A stretch of 64,000 nt of DNA from Thiomicrorhabdus sp. ZW0627 (lineage in GTDB: Bacteria > Pseudomonadota > Gammaproteobacteria > Thiomicrospirales > Thiomicrospiraceae): positions 925,028 through 989,027 of the forward strand of contig NZ_JARUQR010000001.1 of assembly GCF_029767005.1 (NCBI RefSeq), given 5' to 3'. Positions 29,005 through 39,259 of this stretch are shown in pieces. A program made the position numbers and the translations under genes. Each line of letters begins with the position of its first letter. Position 1 is the stretch's first letter. The notes beneath the pieces are model-generated. The model made no database searches. It was not told the DNA's origin and saw only the letters and a list, made by a program, of their open reading frames with translations.

Positions 29005-30102
29005 TTAACGTACCTTCTTTAACCACACCATAGCAATCATCAACATCAATCCGGCTGGTAAAAAAGCTCCTACTACGGCCGGTAATTGATAGACCACACT
29101 CAGGTTTCCAAACATCTGATTCGCCAAGTGAAAGCCCATACCGATCAGAATCCCCACAAACACCCTTTGCCCCATGCTCACCTGGCGCTGTGAACCAAAG
29201 ATCAACGGGAAGACAATTGCAATCATTCCAATGACAACCAAGGGCATGGCCAGCTTACGCCAGAATGCCAATTGGTACTGTTCGGAATCCAGCTCATTTT
29301 CCTTCAAAAACGATATATAACCGTACAAGTCAAAAAGACTCATGTACCGAGTCTCTATATTCAAACTCTCCAACACTTCCGGCTGTAAAGGAAAGTCAAA
29401 CGTTTCCGATTTGATGCGTTGATCCTGCCAATCAAGTAAAGGCAACTTCTCATCGTTCGTTTTTCCAACGGTTTTTAGCTGAATGTCCTGACGAAGAATC
29501 CCGGAAAGTACCCAATGCCCTTCGGAATAAGTCGCCTTTTGCGCCTGAAGAAACTGGCTGATCTCACCGGAATCCTGTGTGTAAATCTCAACATGATTCA
29601 ATTCTGTACTCGAAATCACCTGACCGACATAAATGTAACGATTCAGATCTTTCAACCAAAACCCACTGCCACTACCAACAGAAAAGCCTTTCTGTAAAGC
29701 TTCACTACGAACCTTCTTAGAATACGCCTCACTGCCGGGCGCAATAAACTCTCCCATTAACGCCATCACAAGCCACATCAACATTGCAGTCTTTAGAACC
29801 GCAAACAAAATCCGTCTTACCGACCACCCTGTGACCCTCAATATCGTCAATTCCGATTGATTCGCCAAAGCACCGAGTCCCATCAGGGAACCGATCAGCA
29901 GGGCAACCGGAAAAATCTCATAAGCATAAACCGGCAATTTCAGCAGCGTATAAAGCGTGCCTTTCGCAAGCGTGTATTCCTCGGTCAACTTACCGACTTG
30001 AATCATAAATTCGGAGAATCCCAAAATCACCAGCAACACAAACAGAACCAACAAAGTATGGGTAAACACCACCTGACCCAGATAACGCTCTATACGGTTC
30101 AT
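29005..30102 (-). CDS. lptG: LptG, LPS export permease
   Basis: LptG is one of the two half-permeases of the LptB2FG LPS extractor. The 365-residue protein has six transmembrane helices, three on each side of a periplasmic beta-jellyroll (about 130-260). It begins with MNRIERYLGQVVFTHTLLV, has family blocks FPVALLIGSLMGLGALANQSE and ends with the helix block RVFVGILIGMGFHLANQ. Its ATG overlaps the lptF stop by 4 nt (ATGA), so translation is coupled. Confidence 0.95.
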   Translation of the reverse strand: MNRIERYLGQVVFTHTLLVLFVLLVILGFSEFMIQVGKLTEEYTLAKGTLYTLLKLPVYAYEIFPVALLIGSLMGLGALANQSELTILRVTGWSVRRILFAVLKTAMLMWLVMALMGEFIAPGSEAYSKKVRSEALQKGFSVGSGSGFWLKDLNRYIYVGQVISSTELNHVEIYTQDSGEISQFLQAQKATYSEGHWVLSGILRQDIQLKTVGKTNDEKLPLLDWQDQRIKSETFDFPLQPEVLESLNIETRYMSLFDLYGYISFLKENELDSEQYQLAFWRKLAMPLVVIGMIAIVFPLIFGSQRQVSMGQRVFVGILIGMGFHLANQMFGNLSVVYQLPAVVGAFLPAGLMLMIAMVWLKKVR

Positions 30103-31223
30103 AAAGTTTGGCCCCCATGCGGCTTCATATCATTCGTTGCGGTAACGTTCTTTGATTTTTTCTTTCCCGGAAGATACAAAGCGTACCAGAGGAACAATAG
30201 CGGAATCGGCCAAAGCCCGATATACAAAGGAATACTTCCGCTGGAAAGGCCATCTCGCGCTGTAACCAGTAATTGGTTGTAAATCACATACAGCACGATC
30301 GCAATAAACAACTTGGCAAATCGCCCTTCTCTTGGTCCCGTCTTACTCAAACGCAAGCCGAGCAAGCCAAGAATCAAAACCCCCATCGGCACGACCACAC
30401 GCCATTGGATCAGTGCCTTATCTTCTAAACGTTCTGAATTCCACAAAACCGAGGTCGGCGCCCAGATGCCTTTGACCTTCTGCTGGGCCGCGGTTTCCAG
30501 TTCCGGCAAATACCCTTCAAAACGATCAAAATGCTGAACCGTCAATGTCTCTTTATTAGACTGAAGGCCTTCATAACTTTTGCCCTTCAACAACACCAAA
30601 GCCAAACGCTCCTTAATCCACTCAAACTGCCCTTGTGGTGCGGTTAGAATCAGGTCTTTATCCTCGCCTTTATATTGAATCCAAACATCAAGCATGCGAC
30701 CATCCGCATCAATCTTACGTGCATAAAGCACGCCTTTATTATTCGGAAGTTCATTAAATTTTCCGGAGACCAATCCGGCAAACGGTGCACTGGTTTGCGC
30801 CTCTTTGACCAATGACAATTCTTTTTCGTAGCTCAAGGGCGTGATATATAAGGTAATCAACGCGGTTAACAGCGCGACCGGCAGTAAAAACCAGAAAACC
30901 ATCTTCTGAAAATAGCGGGGAGAGATACCGCAACTGTTCATCACCACCATCTCGTGATCCTGATACAACCTTCCAACTGCTAACATGACACTCAACAACG
31001 CCACCAAAGGCAGAATGACTTCCAAAGCGGGAGGAATTTTCAATAGCAGGACTTGGAATACGACAGAAGCGGGTAATTTACCTTCTACCGCCAACGCCAG
31101 TAGCTTAGTGGTTTCTGTTCCAAAGGTGATCAGCAACAGTACCGCCAAAACGGCGAAAAAGGTCGCAAACAACTCTTTTAACAAATATCGATCGAGAATT
31201 CGCAAAAGCATCCCCTGAAACAT
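30099..31223 (-). CDS. lptF: LptF, LPS export permease
   Basis: LptF is the other half-permease of LptB2FG. The 374-residue protein has the same six-helix plus jellyroll plan; ILDRYLLKELFATFFAV opens the first helix, and VALLSVMLAVGRLYQDHEMVVMN and YLPGKKK are typical. Two starts are possible: the ATG at 31223 used here, and an ATG at 31211 that has AGGGG directly abutting it and is too close to be a good site. It is divergent from pepA across 139 bp, as in E. coli. Confidence 0.95.
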   Translation of the reverse strand: MFQGMLLRILDRYLLKELFATFFAVLAVLLLITFGTETTKLLALAVEGKLPASVVFQVLLLKIPPALEVILPLVALLSVMLAVGRLYQDHEMVVMNSCGISPRYFQKMVFWFLLPVALLTALITLYITPLSYEKELSLVKEAQTSAPFAGLVSGKFNELPNNKGVLYARKIDADGRMLDVWIQYKGEDKDLILTAPQGQFEWIKERLALVLLKGKSYEGLQSNKETLTVQHFDRFEGYLPELETAAQQKVKGIWAPTSVLWNSERLEDKALIQWRVVVPMGVLILGLLGLRLSKTGPREGRFAKLFIAIVLYVIYNQLLVTARDGLSSGSIPLYIGLWPIPLLFLWYALYLPGKKKSKNVTATNDMKPHGGQTL

Positions 31224-31280
31224 TACAATGGTAGAATTAATATAATTTTTCGGCCTTTTTCAGCGGCAATTTCAGCACAT

Positions 31281-31307
31281 TTGAAAACCCAACAGGCCTG
31301 TTATAAT
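31281..31307 (+). promoter_or_regulatory. Candidate pepA promoter overlapping a palindromic repeat
   Basis: TATAAT at 31302-31307 overlaps the last base of AACAGGCCTGTT (31291-31302), with TTGAAA at 31281-31286 (spacer 15, shorter than ideal). If used, the palindrome fills the spacer. Confidence 0.4.
31291..31302. repeat. AACAGGCCTGTT full palindrome
   Basis: This is a complete 12-bp palindrome between divergent lptF and pepA, overlapping a candidate -10 element. Confidence 0.75.
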
Positions 31308-31362
31308 CCGCATTATACAAAACAAAGTCATTAATAATCTCTAACAAAGGCTTTTTAACAAG

Positions 31363-32898
31363 ATGAAACGTATTTCTTTTAGCTTTGATGCTACCACGAC
31401 ACTGAACTCTTACGACACAATCATCCTACCGGTATTTGCAGACGGCCAATTAGCTGAAGCCTGTACAGAATTGGATAAAGAGTCCAACCTGAGCCAAATG
31501 ATCGTCCAATTAAATGAGTCTGCAGACTTCACCGGCAAAGCCGCTAAAACATTCATGGTCATGCAGCCATCAGGTTCTGCGCCGAGCCGCATCCTGCTTG
31601 TTGGCCTTGGAAAAGCGGAAAGCTTAACCACCAAAACCTATCTTGAAGCCACGAAAGCCGCGGCCGTAGCAATTGAAAACAGCGGTGCACAGAATGTATT
31701 GAACGCACTCGCTTTGATTTCCGTTCAAAATTTTGAACAGGCCTGGTCGGTTCGCCAAAACAGCCAGATTTTCCAGCAGAGTTTTTATGATTATGCTCAC
31801 GAAAGCCGCGGCGAGCATCACCCCAAAGAGCCTAAACTGAACAGCATGGCCTTTCCGTTAACCGAAACCGTTGAATTGGCCAATGCTGCGTCACAAGGTC
31901 AAGCCACCGCAGTTGGAATGGGGCTAACCCAAGACCTTGCCAATATGCCAAGCAACTTTTGCACACCTTCGCATCTAGCCGATACAGCGATCGAACTTGG
32001 TAAGACCTACGGTTTTGACACCAATATTCTGGATCGTGAACAAATGATCGAAATGGGCATGGGCTCTTTCATGGCTGTGGCTCAAGGAACAATAACCCCT
32101 CCTAAGATGATCTGTTTATCTTATAAAGGAGCCGGTGATGAAGCACCGATTGCCTTGGTTGGTAAAGGCGTTACCTTTGATACAGGTGGAATCTCATTGA
32201 AACCCGGTGCAGCCATGGACGAAATGAAATACGACATGGGCGGTGCTGCGACCGTACTAGGTGTTTTCAAAGCACTCGGCGAATTAAAACCTAACATCAA
32301 TGTAGTCGGTGTCATTCCTGCCACCGAAAACATGCCATCCGGAAACGCCATCAAGCCAGGTGACGTCGTCACTTCTCTTTCAGGACAGACCATTGAAATC
32401 CTGAATACAGATGCAGAAGGACGCCTGATTCTATGCGATGCATTGACCTACGCACAGCAGACTTATCAACCTGAAAAAATCGTCGACATGGCAACTTTAA
32501 CCGGGGCCTGTATCATCGCACTTGGAAATCACGTCTCTGGATTGATGGCAAACGACCAGTCGATGGCTGATGCTCTGCTCGCTGCCGGTCAGGAAACCTA
32601 TGATCGATTCTGGCAGCTTCCGCTAGGAGAAGAATGGGACGAACAGCTCAAATCCAACTTTGCAGACATGGCTAACATCGGCGGTCGCGCCGGTGGAACC
32701 ATCACAGCAGGACAGTTCTTGGCACGATTCACTAAAGAAGTTAAGTGGGCGCACTTGGACATTGCGGGTACGGCCTGGGTAAGCGGAGATAAAAAAGGTG
32801 CAACCGGCCGCCCGGTACCGGCCGTGGTTCAGTACCTGCTAACAGAAACTGAAAACCTTCGCTCGAAGCTGGAAAACAACGATGCAGACAACTACTGA
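31363..32898 (+). CDS. pepA: Leucyl/cytosol aminopeptidase PepA
   Basis: PepA is an M17 aminopeptidase; in E. coli it also binds DNA in Xer recombination and carAB control. The 511-residue protein has the dinuclear metal site region GKGVTFDTGGISLKPG...MKYDMGGAA and the family signature NTDAEGRL (348-355), which carries metal ligands and the catalytic Arg. It is slightly longer than E. coli PepA (503). Its 3' end overlaps holC by 17 nt, and it contains one coding copy of CAGGCCTG (31738-31745). Confidence 0.96.
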   Translation: MKRISFSFDATTTLNSYDTIILPVFADGQLAEACTELDKESNLSQMIVQLNESADFTGKAAKTFMVMQPSGSAPSRILLVGLGKAESLTTKTYLEATKAAAVAIENSGAQNVLNALALISVQNFEQAWSVRQNSQIFQQSFYDYAHESRGEHHPKEPKLNSMAFPLTETVELANAASQGQATAVGMGLTQDLANMPSNFCTPSHLADTAIELGKTYGFDTNILDREQMIEMGMGSFMAVAQGTITPPKMICLSYKGAGDEAPIALVGKGVTFDTGGISLKPGAAMDEMKYDMGGAATVLGVFKALGELKPNINVVGVIPATENMPSGNAIKPGDVVTSLSGQTIEILNTDAEGRLILCDALTYAQQTYQPEKIVDMATLTGACIIALGNHVSGLMANDQSMADALLAAGQETYDRFWQLPLGEEWDEQLKSNFADMANIGGRAGGTITAGQFLARFTKEVKWAHLDIAGTAWVSGDKKGATGRPVPAVVQYLLTETENLRSKLENNDADNY

Positions 32899-33334
32899 AG
32901 GAAATCGTGAAAAGGACGTGCTGTTTTATGTCCTAAACAGCACGGAACCTGAAAAACGCGAGCTCTTTTTAAGCAAGCTTCTGAAGAAAATCCAATCCGA
33001 GAAACGTCGCTGTGACGTGCGGTTCAAAAACGAACAGGAGGCGTTACGTTATGATCTGACGCTATGGGATTATCAACCACAAAGCTTCATCGTGCACAGT
33101 GTCAGAAACGCTGTGCCAGCCCCCATACAGCTTTATGGTGAGACAATTGAACATCCGTGCAAGGATGTGTTGATTAATCTTCATACTACCTTTTCGGACG
33201 ATTTTTCCTACTATCAAAGAACCATTGAAATTCTGGATCAAACTGAATATCTAGTGCAAATGGGACGGGAACGTTGGAAAGCTTATAAGACCAGAGGAAT
33301 TGAACCAACCGTTCATAAAATCGGATTCAATTAG
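32882..33334 (+). CDS. holC: DNA polymerase III chi subunit
   Basis: HolC (chi) links the clamp loader (through psi) to single-strand binding protein. The 150-residue protein has the chi fold pattern: an N-terminal VLFYVLNS strand, a helix with KRELFLSKLLKKI, LWDYQPQSFIVHSVRN and ETIEHPCKDVLINLHTTF, which match the family blocks around the SSB-binding region. It overlaps the pepA 3' end and is probably translationally coupled. In E. coli valS follows, but here the operon ends at a terminator. Confidence 0.9.
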   Translation: MQTTTEGNREKDVLFYVLNSTEPEKRELFLSKLLKKIQSEKRRCDVRFKNEQEALRYDLTLWDYQPQSFIVHSVRNAVPAPIQLYGETIEHPCKDVLINLHTTFSDDFSYYQRTIEILDQTEYLVQMGRERWKAYKTRGIEPTVHKIGFN

Positions 33335-33350
33335 ATTTTGCCTGACGTTT

Positions 33351-33389
33351 ATGCATAAAAAACCGGCTTTCAGCCGGTTTTTTATGCAT
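33351..33389. terminator. Bidirectional terminator between holC and wzz-like gene
   Basis: A perfect 18-bp stem (33351-33368 with 33372-33389) has a TTC loop. The core is ACCGGCT / AGCCGGT flanked by A/T runs, so it works on both strands for these convergent genes. Confidence 0.92.
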
Positions 33390-33438
33390 CGGTGAATCAT
33401 CAATGCAATCTCAAACTCTACGTTGTTTAATTCAATGT

Positions 33439-34554
33439 TTAAGCTTGAACCTGACGATTTTTTAACCCGCTTCGGATTAACGCAATAAATATTCCGAACA
33501 TTAATCCAAACACCAGCCCGACCAAGACAATTAGCGTCTTCTTTGGCTTAACGGGTTTGGCTGCTGGTTCAGCTGCCTGGTCAAGCGTTACAACACCAAA
33601 CTTTGAAGCGTCCAGCTTCAAACCATTCAATTCGGCCAATTCCTGCTGAAGACCTCGCAAATCCTTAATAAACGGATCATCATTCTTGCGCACTTTCAAA
33701 GCATCCAACTCGGCTTCCAAAAGTTTATAGCCCAGGTAATAAAGTGGTAGTCCCTGGTTAGCAACCCCCTGAACCCTAACTTGAGGGCCCATAGAAACCG
33801 GTTCGGAAAGCTTTAGGTCATGTGCGATACTCGCCGCTTCTTGCAAACGCACAATACGATCCAAACGGCGCTCCTTCTCAATTTGACGCAAACTGAAAAT
33901 TTGATCATTAATGCGTTGCTTACGAATATTCAGTTCTGATTCAATATCTCTCAAATACTGAGCAATCGTCTTCTCTTCGGCCAACTTTACTATCGCATTC
34001 AAAATATCAGCCGTTTTCTCAGGAGACGACTTTAACGATAAATTAACTGAAATTTCCTCTATCGATTCATCTTTTTTCGGCAACTTCAGCTGAAGATCTT
34101 GTGAGAATTCTTCAAAAGCCTTATTAAGAAGTGCTGTTTTATCAACTTCGCCATCTTGATCCAGCTTACTTTCATACAGCGAAGCCAAACCGTAATGATT
34201 AAATACCTGCTTTAGAACTTCACGAGAATTCAAATACTTAATGAAATCCTCATAAACATCGTCTGGCTGATAAAAGTCTTTTTTCGTCAACAAGTTAAGC
34301 GCATTCATCTCCTGCACATCTTCCACAGAAGGCGGCAAAAAATAGGCTTGAGACTGATAGACAGGCGTGGTTAAAAACGCATACATACCTGCTACAAGCG
34401 TCACAACACCGGTGATTGCAATGATCAACCAACGCTCTTTTAGCAAATTGTTCCACAATTCAAACAGATCAATTTCATCGGCATCCTGCCTAATCTGACC
34501 GCTTCCTTTCATATGATTTAATGAGTTGTCAATCGGTCGTGATACATCATCCAT
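33439..34554 (-). CDS. Wzz-family chain-length determinant protein (orphan)
   Basis: This is a 371-residue inner-membrane protein with the Wzz layout: a cytoplasmic N-terminus ending DEIDLFELWNNLLKERW, helix 1 (about 43-62), a large periplasmic coiled-coil-rich part, a proline-rich approach (AAEPAAKPVKPKKT) and helix 2 (about 340-362). Such proteins set the modal length of Wzy-polymerised polysaccharides. It stands alone, 7.4 kb from the polysaccharide locus, between holC and pilT. A second Wzz-like gene lies at 41946. Which polymer each acts on cannot be told from sequence. Confidence 0.85.
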   Translation of the reverse strand: MDDVSRPIDNSLNHMKGSGQIRQDADEIDLFELWNNLLKERWLIIAITGVVTLVAGMYAFLTTPVYQSQAYFLPPSVEDVQEMNALNLLTKKDFYQPDDVYEDFIKYLNSREVLKQVFNHYGLASLYESKLDQDGEVDKTALLNKAFEEFSQDLQLKLPKKDESIEEISVNLSLKSSPEKTADILNAIVKLAEEKTIAQYLRDIESELNIRKQRINDQIFSLRQIEKERRLDRIVRLQEAASIAHDLKLSEPVSMGPQVRVQGVANQGLPLYYLGYKLLEAELDALKVRKNDDPFIKDLRGLQQELAELNGLKLDASKFGVVTLDQAAEPAAKPVKPKKTLIVLVGLVFGLMFGIFIALIRSGLKNRQVQA

Positions 34555-34787
34555 AAACTATTCCCAGTACCTGCTTGGTTATTATTCTTATATCGTTAAT
34601 ACGTCATTTTACTATAAGTGCATACTATTTTAACAGTTATTTGAATTCGCTACGCAGTATAAGGTTTTTATTTTTTATAGGAAATATAAAAACTCTTATA
34701 AGATTATTGAATTCTCTTTAATACCATTATTCTCTATAATGAATTTTAATCATACCTATTCAAAACCAGTGTTGAGGAAACAAACCC

Positions 34788-35828
34788 ATGGATGTCACCC
34801 AACTATTAGAGTTTAGTGCGCAACAGGGCGCTTCGGATTTACACCTTTCCGCAGGCCTTCCACCTATGATTCGACTGGACGGCGATATCAAGCGCTTAGA
34901 CACTCCAGACCTTGAACCTGAAGCCATTCATAAAATGATTTACGACATTATGAATGACGATCAACGAAAAAGTTTTGAAGAACACCAAGAACTCGATTTT
35001 TCATTTGAACTGACTAATATTGCACGTTTTCGTACAAACGTTTTTATGCAAAACCGAGGTATCGGCGCAGTATTCCGCACAATCCCTAGTGAGATTCTAA
35101 CACTGGACGACCTTGCCGCCCCTTCGATTTTTAAACAAATCGCTGAAACCCCTCGAGGCATAGTACTGGTCACAGGGCCTACCGGTTCTGGTAAGTCGAC
35201 CACCCTTGCGGCTATGATCGACTACCTCAACGAACGTAAGAACTCACACATTCTGACCATCGAGGATCCAATCGAATTCGTTCACCAGTCCAAACGCTGC
35301 CTGGTTAACCAACGTGAAGTGCATCGTGATACCCACAGTTTCTCAAATGCTCTTAGAGCGGCGTTACGTGAAGACCCCGACATCATCCTAGTCGGTGAGA
35401 TGCGTGATTTAGAAACTATCCGCCTAGCCCTGACTGCAGCAGAAACCGGACATTTGGTATTCGGTACGCTCCACACCAGCTCGGCCGCAAAAACCATCGA
35501 CCGAATCATTGATGTCTTTCCTGCTAACGAAAAAGCAATGGTTCGCGCCATGCTTTCCGAGTCTTTAAAAGCGGTTATCTCCCAAACGTTATTGAAACGC
35601 GTTGAAAGCGGTCGTATCGCAGCTCATGAAATCATGCTCGGCTCCGCCGCTATCCGAAACCTGATTCGTGAAGACAAGGTCGCGCAGATGTATTCGACCA
35701 TCCAAACTTCCAATCAATTAGGTATGCAGACATTAGACCAAGACTTAAAACGCCTGGTTTCCGAACATAAGATTACACTGGAAACGGCAAGAGCCAAAGC
35801 GGCTAATAAAGAAAGTTTTATGGCTTAA
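34788..35828 (+). CDS. pilT: PilT, type IV pilus retraction ATPase
   Basis: PilT is a hexameric ATPase that depolymerises type IV pili for twitching and DNA uptake. The 346-residue protein has Walker A GPTGSGKST (130-138), an Asp box, Walker B region DPDIILVGEMRD, His box TGHLVFGTLHT and the PilT-specific C-terminal motif AIRNLIRE. GAGGAAAC precedes the ATG, and a TATAAT at 34735-34740 may be the -10, though no good -35 is seen. It is followed by pilU after 41 bp. Confidence 0.97.
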   Translation: MDVTQLLEFSAQQGASDLHLSAGLPPMIRLDGDIKRLDTPDLEPEAIHKMIYDIMNDDQRKSFEEHQELDFSFELTNIARFRTNVFMQNRGIGAVFRTIPSEILTLDDLAAPSIFKQIAETPRGIVLVTGPTGSGKSTTLAAMIDYLNERKNSHILTIEDPIEFVHQSKRCLVNQREVHRDTHSFSNALRAALREDPDIILVGEMRDLETIRLALTAAETGHLVFGTLHTSSAAKTIDRIIDVFPANEKAMVRAMLSESLKAVISQTLLKRVESGRIAAHEIMLGSAAIRNLIREDKVAQMYSTIQTSNQLGMQTLDQDLKRLVSEHKITLETARAKAANKESFMA

Positions 35829-35869
35829 ATTCCGCCCCTCGAACATTAGCCTGAAAATAGGAGAAACCT

Positions 35870-37021
35870 ATGTCCAACGAGCTAAAAGAAGAACTGCACA
35901 AACTACTCATCCACTTCTCCCAAAACAGGGGGTCGGACTTGTTTATCACGGCAGGCAGTCCCGTAATCATGAAAAAGGATGGGAGTCTACATCATCTCAC
36001 CGAGGTGAAATTGACGCCGGAAATGACAAAAGAATTTGCCGTCGCGCTGATGAACGAAGATCAAAAGCAGACATTTGAAGAAACTCACGAGTGCAACTTC
36101 GCCTACCACATTCCCGGAACGGCGCGTTACCGTGTGAATGTCTTTGTTCAACGAGGGACACCCGGACTGGTTATCCGTTCGGTTCTAACCGACATTCCTC
36201 ACTTCGACGACTTGGATCTACCACCGATCCTGAAAGATTTGATCCTCACAAAACGCGGCATGATTCTGATCGTAGGGGGAACCGGTTCCGGTAAATCAAC
36301 CACACTGGCAAGTCTGCTCGATATCCGTAACATGGAGACGGACGGGCATATCATCACGATCGAGGATCCAATCGAATTCGTGCACTCTCACAAAAAGAGC
36401 ATCGTGACCCAGCGTGAAGTCGGTGTAGACACCGAGAGCTACGATGCGGCCCTGAAAAACACCTTACGACAAGCGCCGGACGTTATCCTGATCGGGGAAA
36501 TCCGTTCCGACGATACGATGAACCATGCGGTTGCATTTGCAGAAACCGGTCACCTCTGTCTTTCGACACTCCACGCCAACAACACCAACCAGGCGTTGGA
36601 CCGTATCATCAATTTCTTCCCGCCGATTCAGCGCAACCATGTACTGATGGACCTTTCCTTAAACTTAAAGGCTATGGTTTCTCAGCGTCTGATTCCGAAA
36701 ATCGGAGGAGGTCGAGTCGCGGCGGTAGAAGTCATGATTAACACCCCGCGTATGCAGGACTTGATATTCAAAGCGGACATCACCGGCATCAAAAAGCTGA
36801 TGGAAGAGTCCGAAGATCAAAATATGCAGACTTTCGACAAGGCGCTTTTCGATCTTTATGAAGCCGGCAAGATCAGCTATGAAGAAGCTCTGCGAAACGC
36901 AGACTCTATGAACAACCTTCGTCTGAAAATCAAACTGGAAAGTAAACTTCCGATTCCTGAAATCGCTAAAAAAGATTTGTTGGATGCGAATTTCAAGGTG
37001 CAAGAAGAAACCGAAGAATAA
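35870..37021 (+). CDS. pilU: PilU, PilT-dependent accessory retraction ATPase
   Basis: PilU is a PilT paralogue that increases retraction force and needs PilT. The 383-residue protein has Walker A GGTGSGKST (136-144), Walker B region APDVILIGEIR and TGHLCLSTLHA. In place of AIRNLIRE it has the divergent MINTPRMQDLIFKADI, which separates PilU from PilT. The C-terminal tail after residue 345 (LKIKLESKLPIPEIAKKDLL) is also typical of PilU. It is in an operon with pilT. Confidence 0.95.
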   Translation: MSNELKEELHKLLIHFSQNRGSDLFITAGSPVIMKKDGSLHHLTEVKLTPEMTKEFAVALMNEDQKQTFEETHECNFAYHIPGTARYRVNVFVQRGTPGLVIRSVLTDIPHFDDLDLPPILKDLILTKRGMILIVGGTGSGKSTTLASLLDIRNMETDGHIITIEDPIEFVHSHKKSIVTQREVGVDTESYDAALKNTLRQAPDVILIGEIRSDDTMNHAVAFAETGHLCLSTLHANNTNQALDRIINFFPPIQRNHVLMDLSLNLKAMVSQRLIPKIGGGRVAAVEVMINTPRMQDLIFKADITGIKKLMEESEDQNMQTFDKALFDLYEAGKISYEEALRNADSMNNLRLKIKLESKLPIPEIAKKDLLDANFKVQEETEE

Positions 37022-37042
37022 TAAGAGCATCACACCATCTCA

Positions 37043-37053
37043 GCAGGCCTGTT
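37043..37053. repeat. GCAGGCCTGTT palindromic repeat copy
   Basis: This copy lies between the convergent pilU and uvrB genes, inside an imperfect hairpin CCATCTCA...TGGGATGG (37036-37061) that lacks a T tract. Confidence 0.65.
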
Positions 37054-37090
37054 GGGATGGTATGGCTCCGTAACTAAATCCACTTCCAAA

Positions 37091-39124
37091 TTAACGGAGA
37101 TCGCCCACGCCGACCATAGCCGTTTTCATGGTCTTGATTTGATCTCGAAGCGAAGCTGCTGCTTCAAAATCTAACGCTTTCGCAGCCTTATACATCTCTT
37201 TCTCAAGTTTCTTGATCTGCCCTGCCAACTCAGCTGGCTTAAGGTGCTTCAACTCTGGATTATAATTCCCTTCTGATTCAGCCACCTTCTTCTGGGCAGA
37301 CGGTTTACTCGATTTTCCAGCATATGGAGAATCCTCAAGAATGTCACTGACCTTTTTGTTCAAAGCCTGCGGGGTAATGCCGAGTTTTTCGTTATGCTGA
37401 ACCTGTTTGGCACGACGGCGTTCAGTCTCGTCAATTGCGGTCTTCATCGATTTAGTGATCTTATCTGCATACAGTATCGCCTTACCGTTAACATTACGAG
37501 CAGCTCGACCAATGGTTTGAATCAAAGAACGCTCCGAACGCAGGAACCCTTCCTTATCTGCATCCAAAATCGCGACCAACGCCACCTCCGGGATATCCAA
37601 ACCTTCTCGAAGCAGGTTAATTCCAACAAGCACATCAAACTCACCTAAGCGCAGATCCCGTATGATCTCGATACGTTCCACCGTATCAATATCGGAATGC
37701 AGGTAGCGTACCCGAACCTGATGATCTTCCAAGTATTCGGTCAGGTTCTCCGCCATACGCTTCGTTAGGGTCGTTACCAGAATACGCTGATTCATCTCCA
37801 CTCTTGGACGAATCTCACCAAGCAAATCATCCACCTGCGTCAAGGCCGGACGCACTTCAATTTCCGGATCCAACAGGCCTGTCGGACGAACCACCTGTTC
37901 GACCATATGCGAACAATGTTCCGCCTCATATTTACCTGGTGTAGCCGAGACAAAAATAGCCTGTGGCATCAAACGCTCAAACTCGTCGAACATCAAAGGA
38001 CGGTTATCCAATGCCGACGGCAATCGGAAGCCGTAACTGACCAAATTCTCTTTTCGGGAGCGGTCGCCTTTATACATACCGCCAATCTGCGGAATCGTGA
38101 CGTGACTCTCGTCAATGACCAACAAAGCGTTCTTAGGGAAGTAATCCATCAAGGTTGGTGGTGGAAACCCAGCTTCGCGACCGGACAAATAGCGCGAATA
38201 GTTTTCGATTCCGGTGCAATATCCCAACTCCAACATCATTTCGATATCCAGTTTGGTTCGCTCTTCCAAACGTTGCGCTTCGACCAGCTTATGCATCGAA
38301 CGTAACTCTTCCAAACGCTCCTTCAGTTCGACCTTGACCTTCTCTACCGTCTCCATGACCCGTTCACGCGGTGTAACATAATGCGACTTAGGATAAACAG
38401 TCACGCGAGTTGGACGTGCTACGACCTCTCCCGTCAAAGGATCAAACCAGGAAATGCTTTCGACTTCATCATCAAACAGTTCGATTCGAACCGCATACTC
38501 CTCGGCCTCAGCCGGGAATACATCGATTACATCGCCTCTAACCCGGAAAGTCCCGCGCCAAAGCTCAATATCATTCCGGTTATATTGCATCGAAGTCAGT
38601 CTGGCGAGAATATCGCGCTGAGAAATACCGTCTCCCAAACGTACCTGCAAAATCATTTTCAGGTACATTTCCGGATCCCCTAAACCGTAAATGGCTGAAA
38701 CCGTGGCGATTAGAATGACATCCTCACGCTCCATCAACGCCTTGGTTGCCGAAAGACGTAACTGTTCGATCTGCTCATTGACAGAGGAATCTTTAGCAAT
38801 GTAAGTATCCGAGGCCGGCACATAGGCTTCCGGCTGATAATAGTCATAGTAGGAAACGAAATATTCCACGGCATTATTAGGGAAAAACCCCTTCATTTCG
38901 CCATAGAGCTGTGCCGCCAATGTCTTGTTGTGGGCAAGAATAATTGTAGGACGTTGCACGGTCTGAATCACATTGGCAACAGTGAAGGTTTTACCGGAAC
39001 CGGTCACCCCCAAAAGCGTCTGGAACGCCTCTCCATCTTCCAAACCTTCAACCAATTCCGCAATTGCGGTCGGCTGATCTCCGGCCGGCTGATACTGAGA
39101 TACCAATTCAAATGCTTTTGCCAC
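37091..39124 (-). CDS. uvrB: UvrB, excinuclease ABC subunit B
   Basis: UvrB is the damage-verification helicase of nucleotide excision repair; it receives DNA from UvrA and positions UvrC. The 677-residue protein has Walker A GVTGSGKT (39-46), the beta-hairpin [18 protein letters not shown], the DESH box in [11 protein letters not shown], helicase motifs V/VI ([23 protein letters not shown]) and a C-terminal UVR domain (about 630-665). The start codon is GTG with AAGGA 7 nt upstream. A CAGGCCTG core lies in the coding region at 37874-37881. Confidence 0.97.
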   Translation of the reverse strand: MAKAFELVSQYQPAGDQPTAIAELVEGLEDGEAFQTLLGVTGSGKTFTVANVIQTVQRPTIILAHNKTLAAQLYGEMKGFFPNNAVEYFVSYYDYYQPEAYVPASDTYIAKDSSVNEQIEQLRLSATKALMEREDVILIATVSAIYGLGDPEMYLKMILQVRLGDGISQRDILARLTSMQYNRNDIELWRGTFRVRGDVIDVFPAEAEEYAVRIELFDDEVESISWFDPLTGEVVARPTRVTVYPKSHYVTPRERVMETVEKVKVELKERLEELRSMHKLVEAQRLEERTKLDIEMMLELGYCTGIENYSRYLSGREAGFPPPTLMDYFPKNALLVIDESHVTIPQIGGMYKGDRSRKENLVSYGFRLPSALDNRPLMFDEFERLMPQAIFVSATPGKYEAEHCSHMVEQVVRPTGLLDPEIEVRPALTQVDDLLGEIRPRVEMNQRILVTTLTKRMAENLTEYLEDHQVRVRYLHSDIDTVERIEIIRDLRLGEFDVLVGINLLREGLDIPEVALVAILDADKEGFLRSERSLIQTIGRAARNVNGKAILYADKITKSMKTAIDETERRRAKQVQHNEKLGITPQALNKKVSDILEDSPYAGKSSKPSAQKKVAESEGNYNPELKHLKPAELAGQIKKLEKEMYKAAKALDFEAAASLRDQIKTMKTAMVGVGDLR

Positions 39125-39259
39125 AACAAATCCTTTAAAAAGTTCGCTAAAATCCAGTAGAATGACAGTTTTATGAAATGTCTCTGAGAGACAGATAAAA
39201 TAAGACCGAAATCCAAATATCTATTATACAAGCTCCACCTATTTCGAGAGAAACATTAC

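Noticed and set aside
35260..36384. An identical 23-bp stretch shared by pilT and pilU
   Set aside because: It encodes the conserved Asp-box segment IEDPIEFVH in both paralogues, so it is explained by protein conservation and is too short to claim gene conversion.
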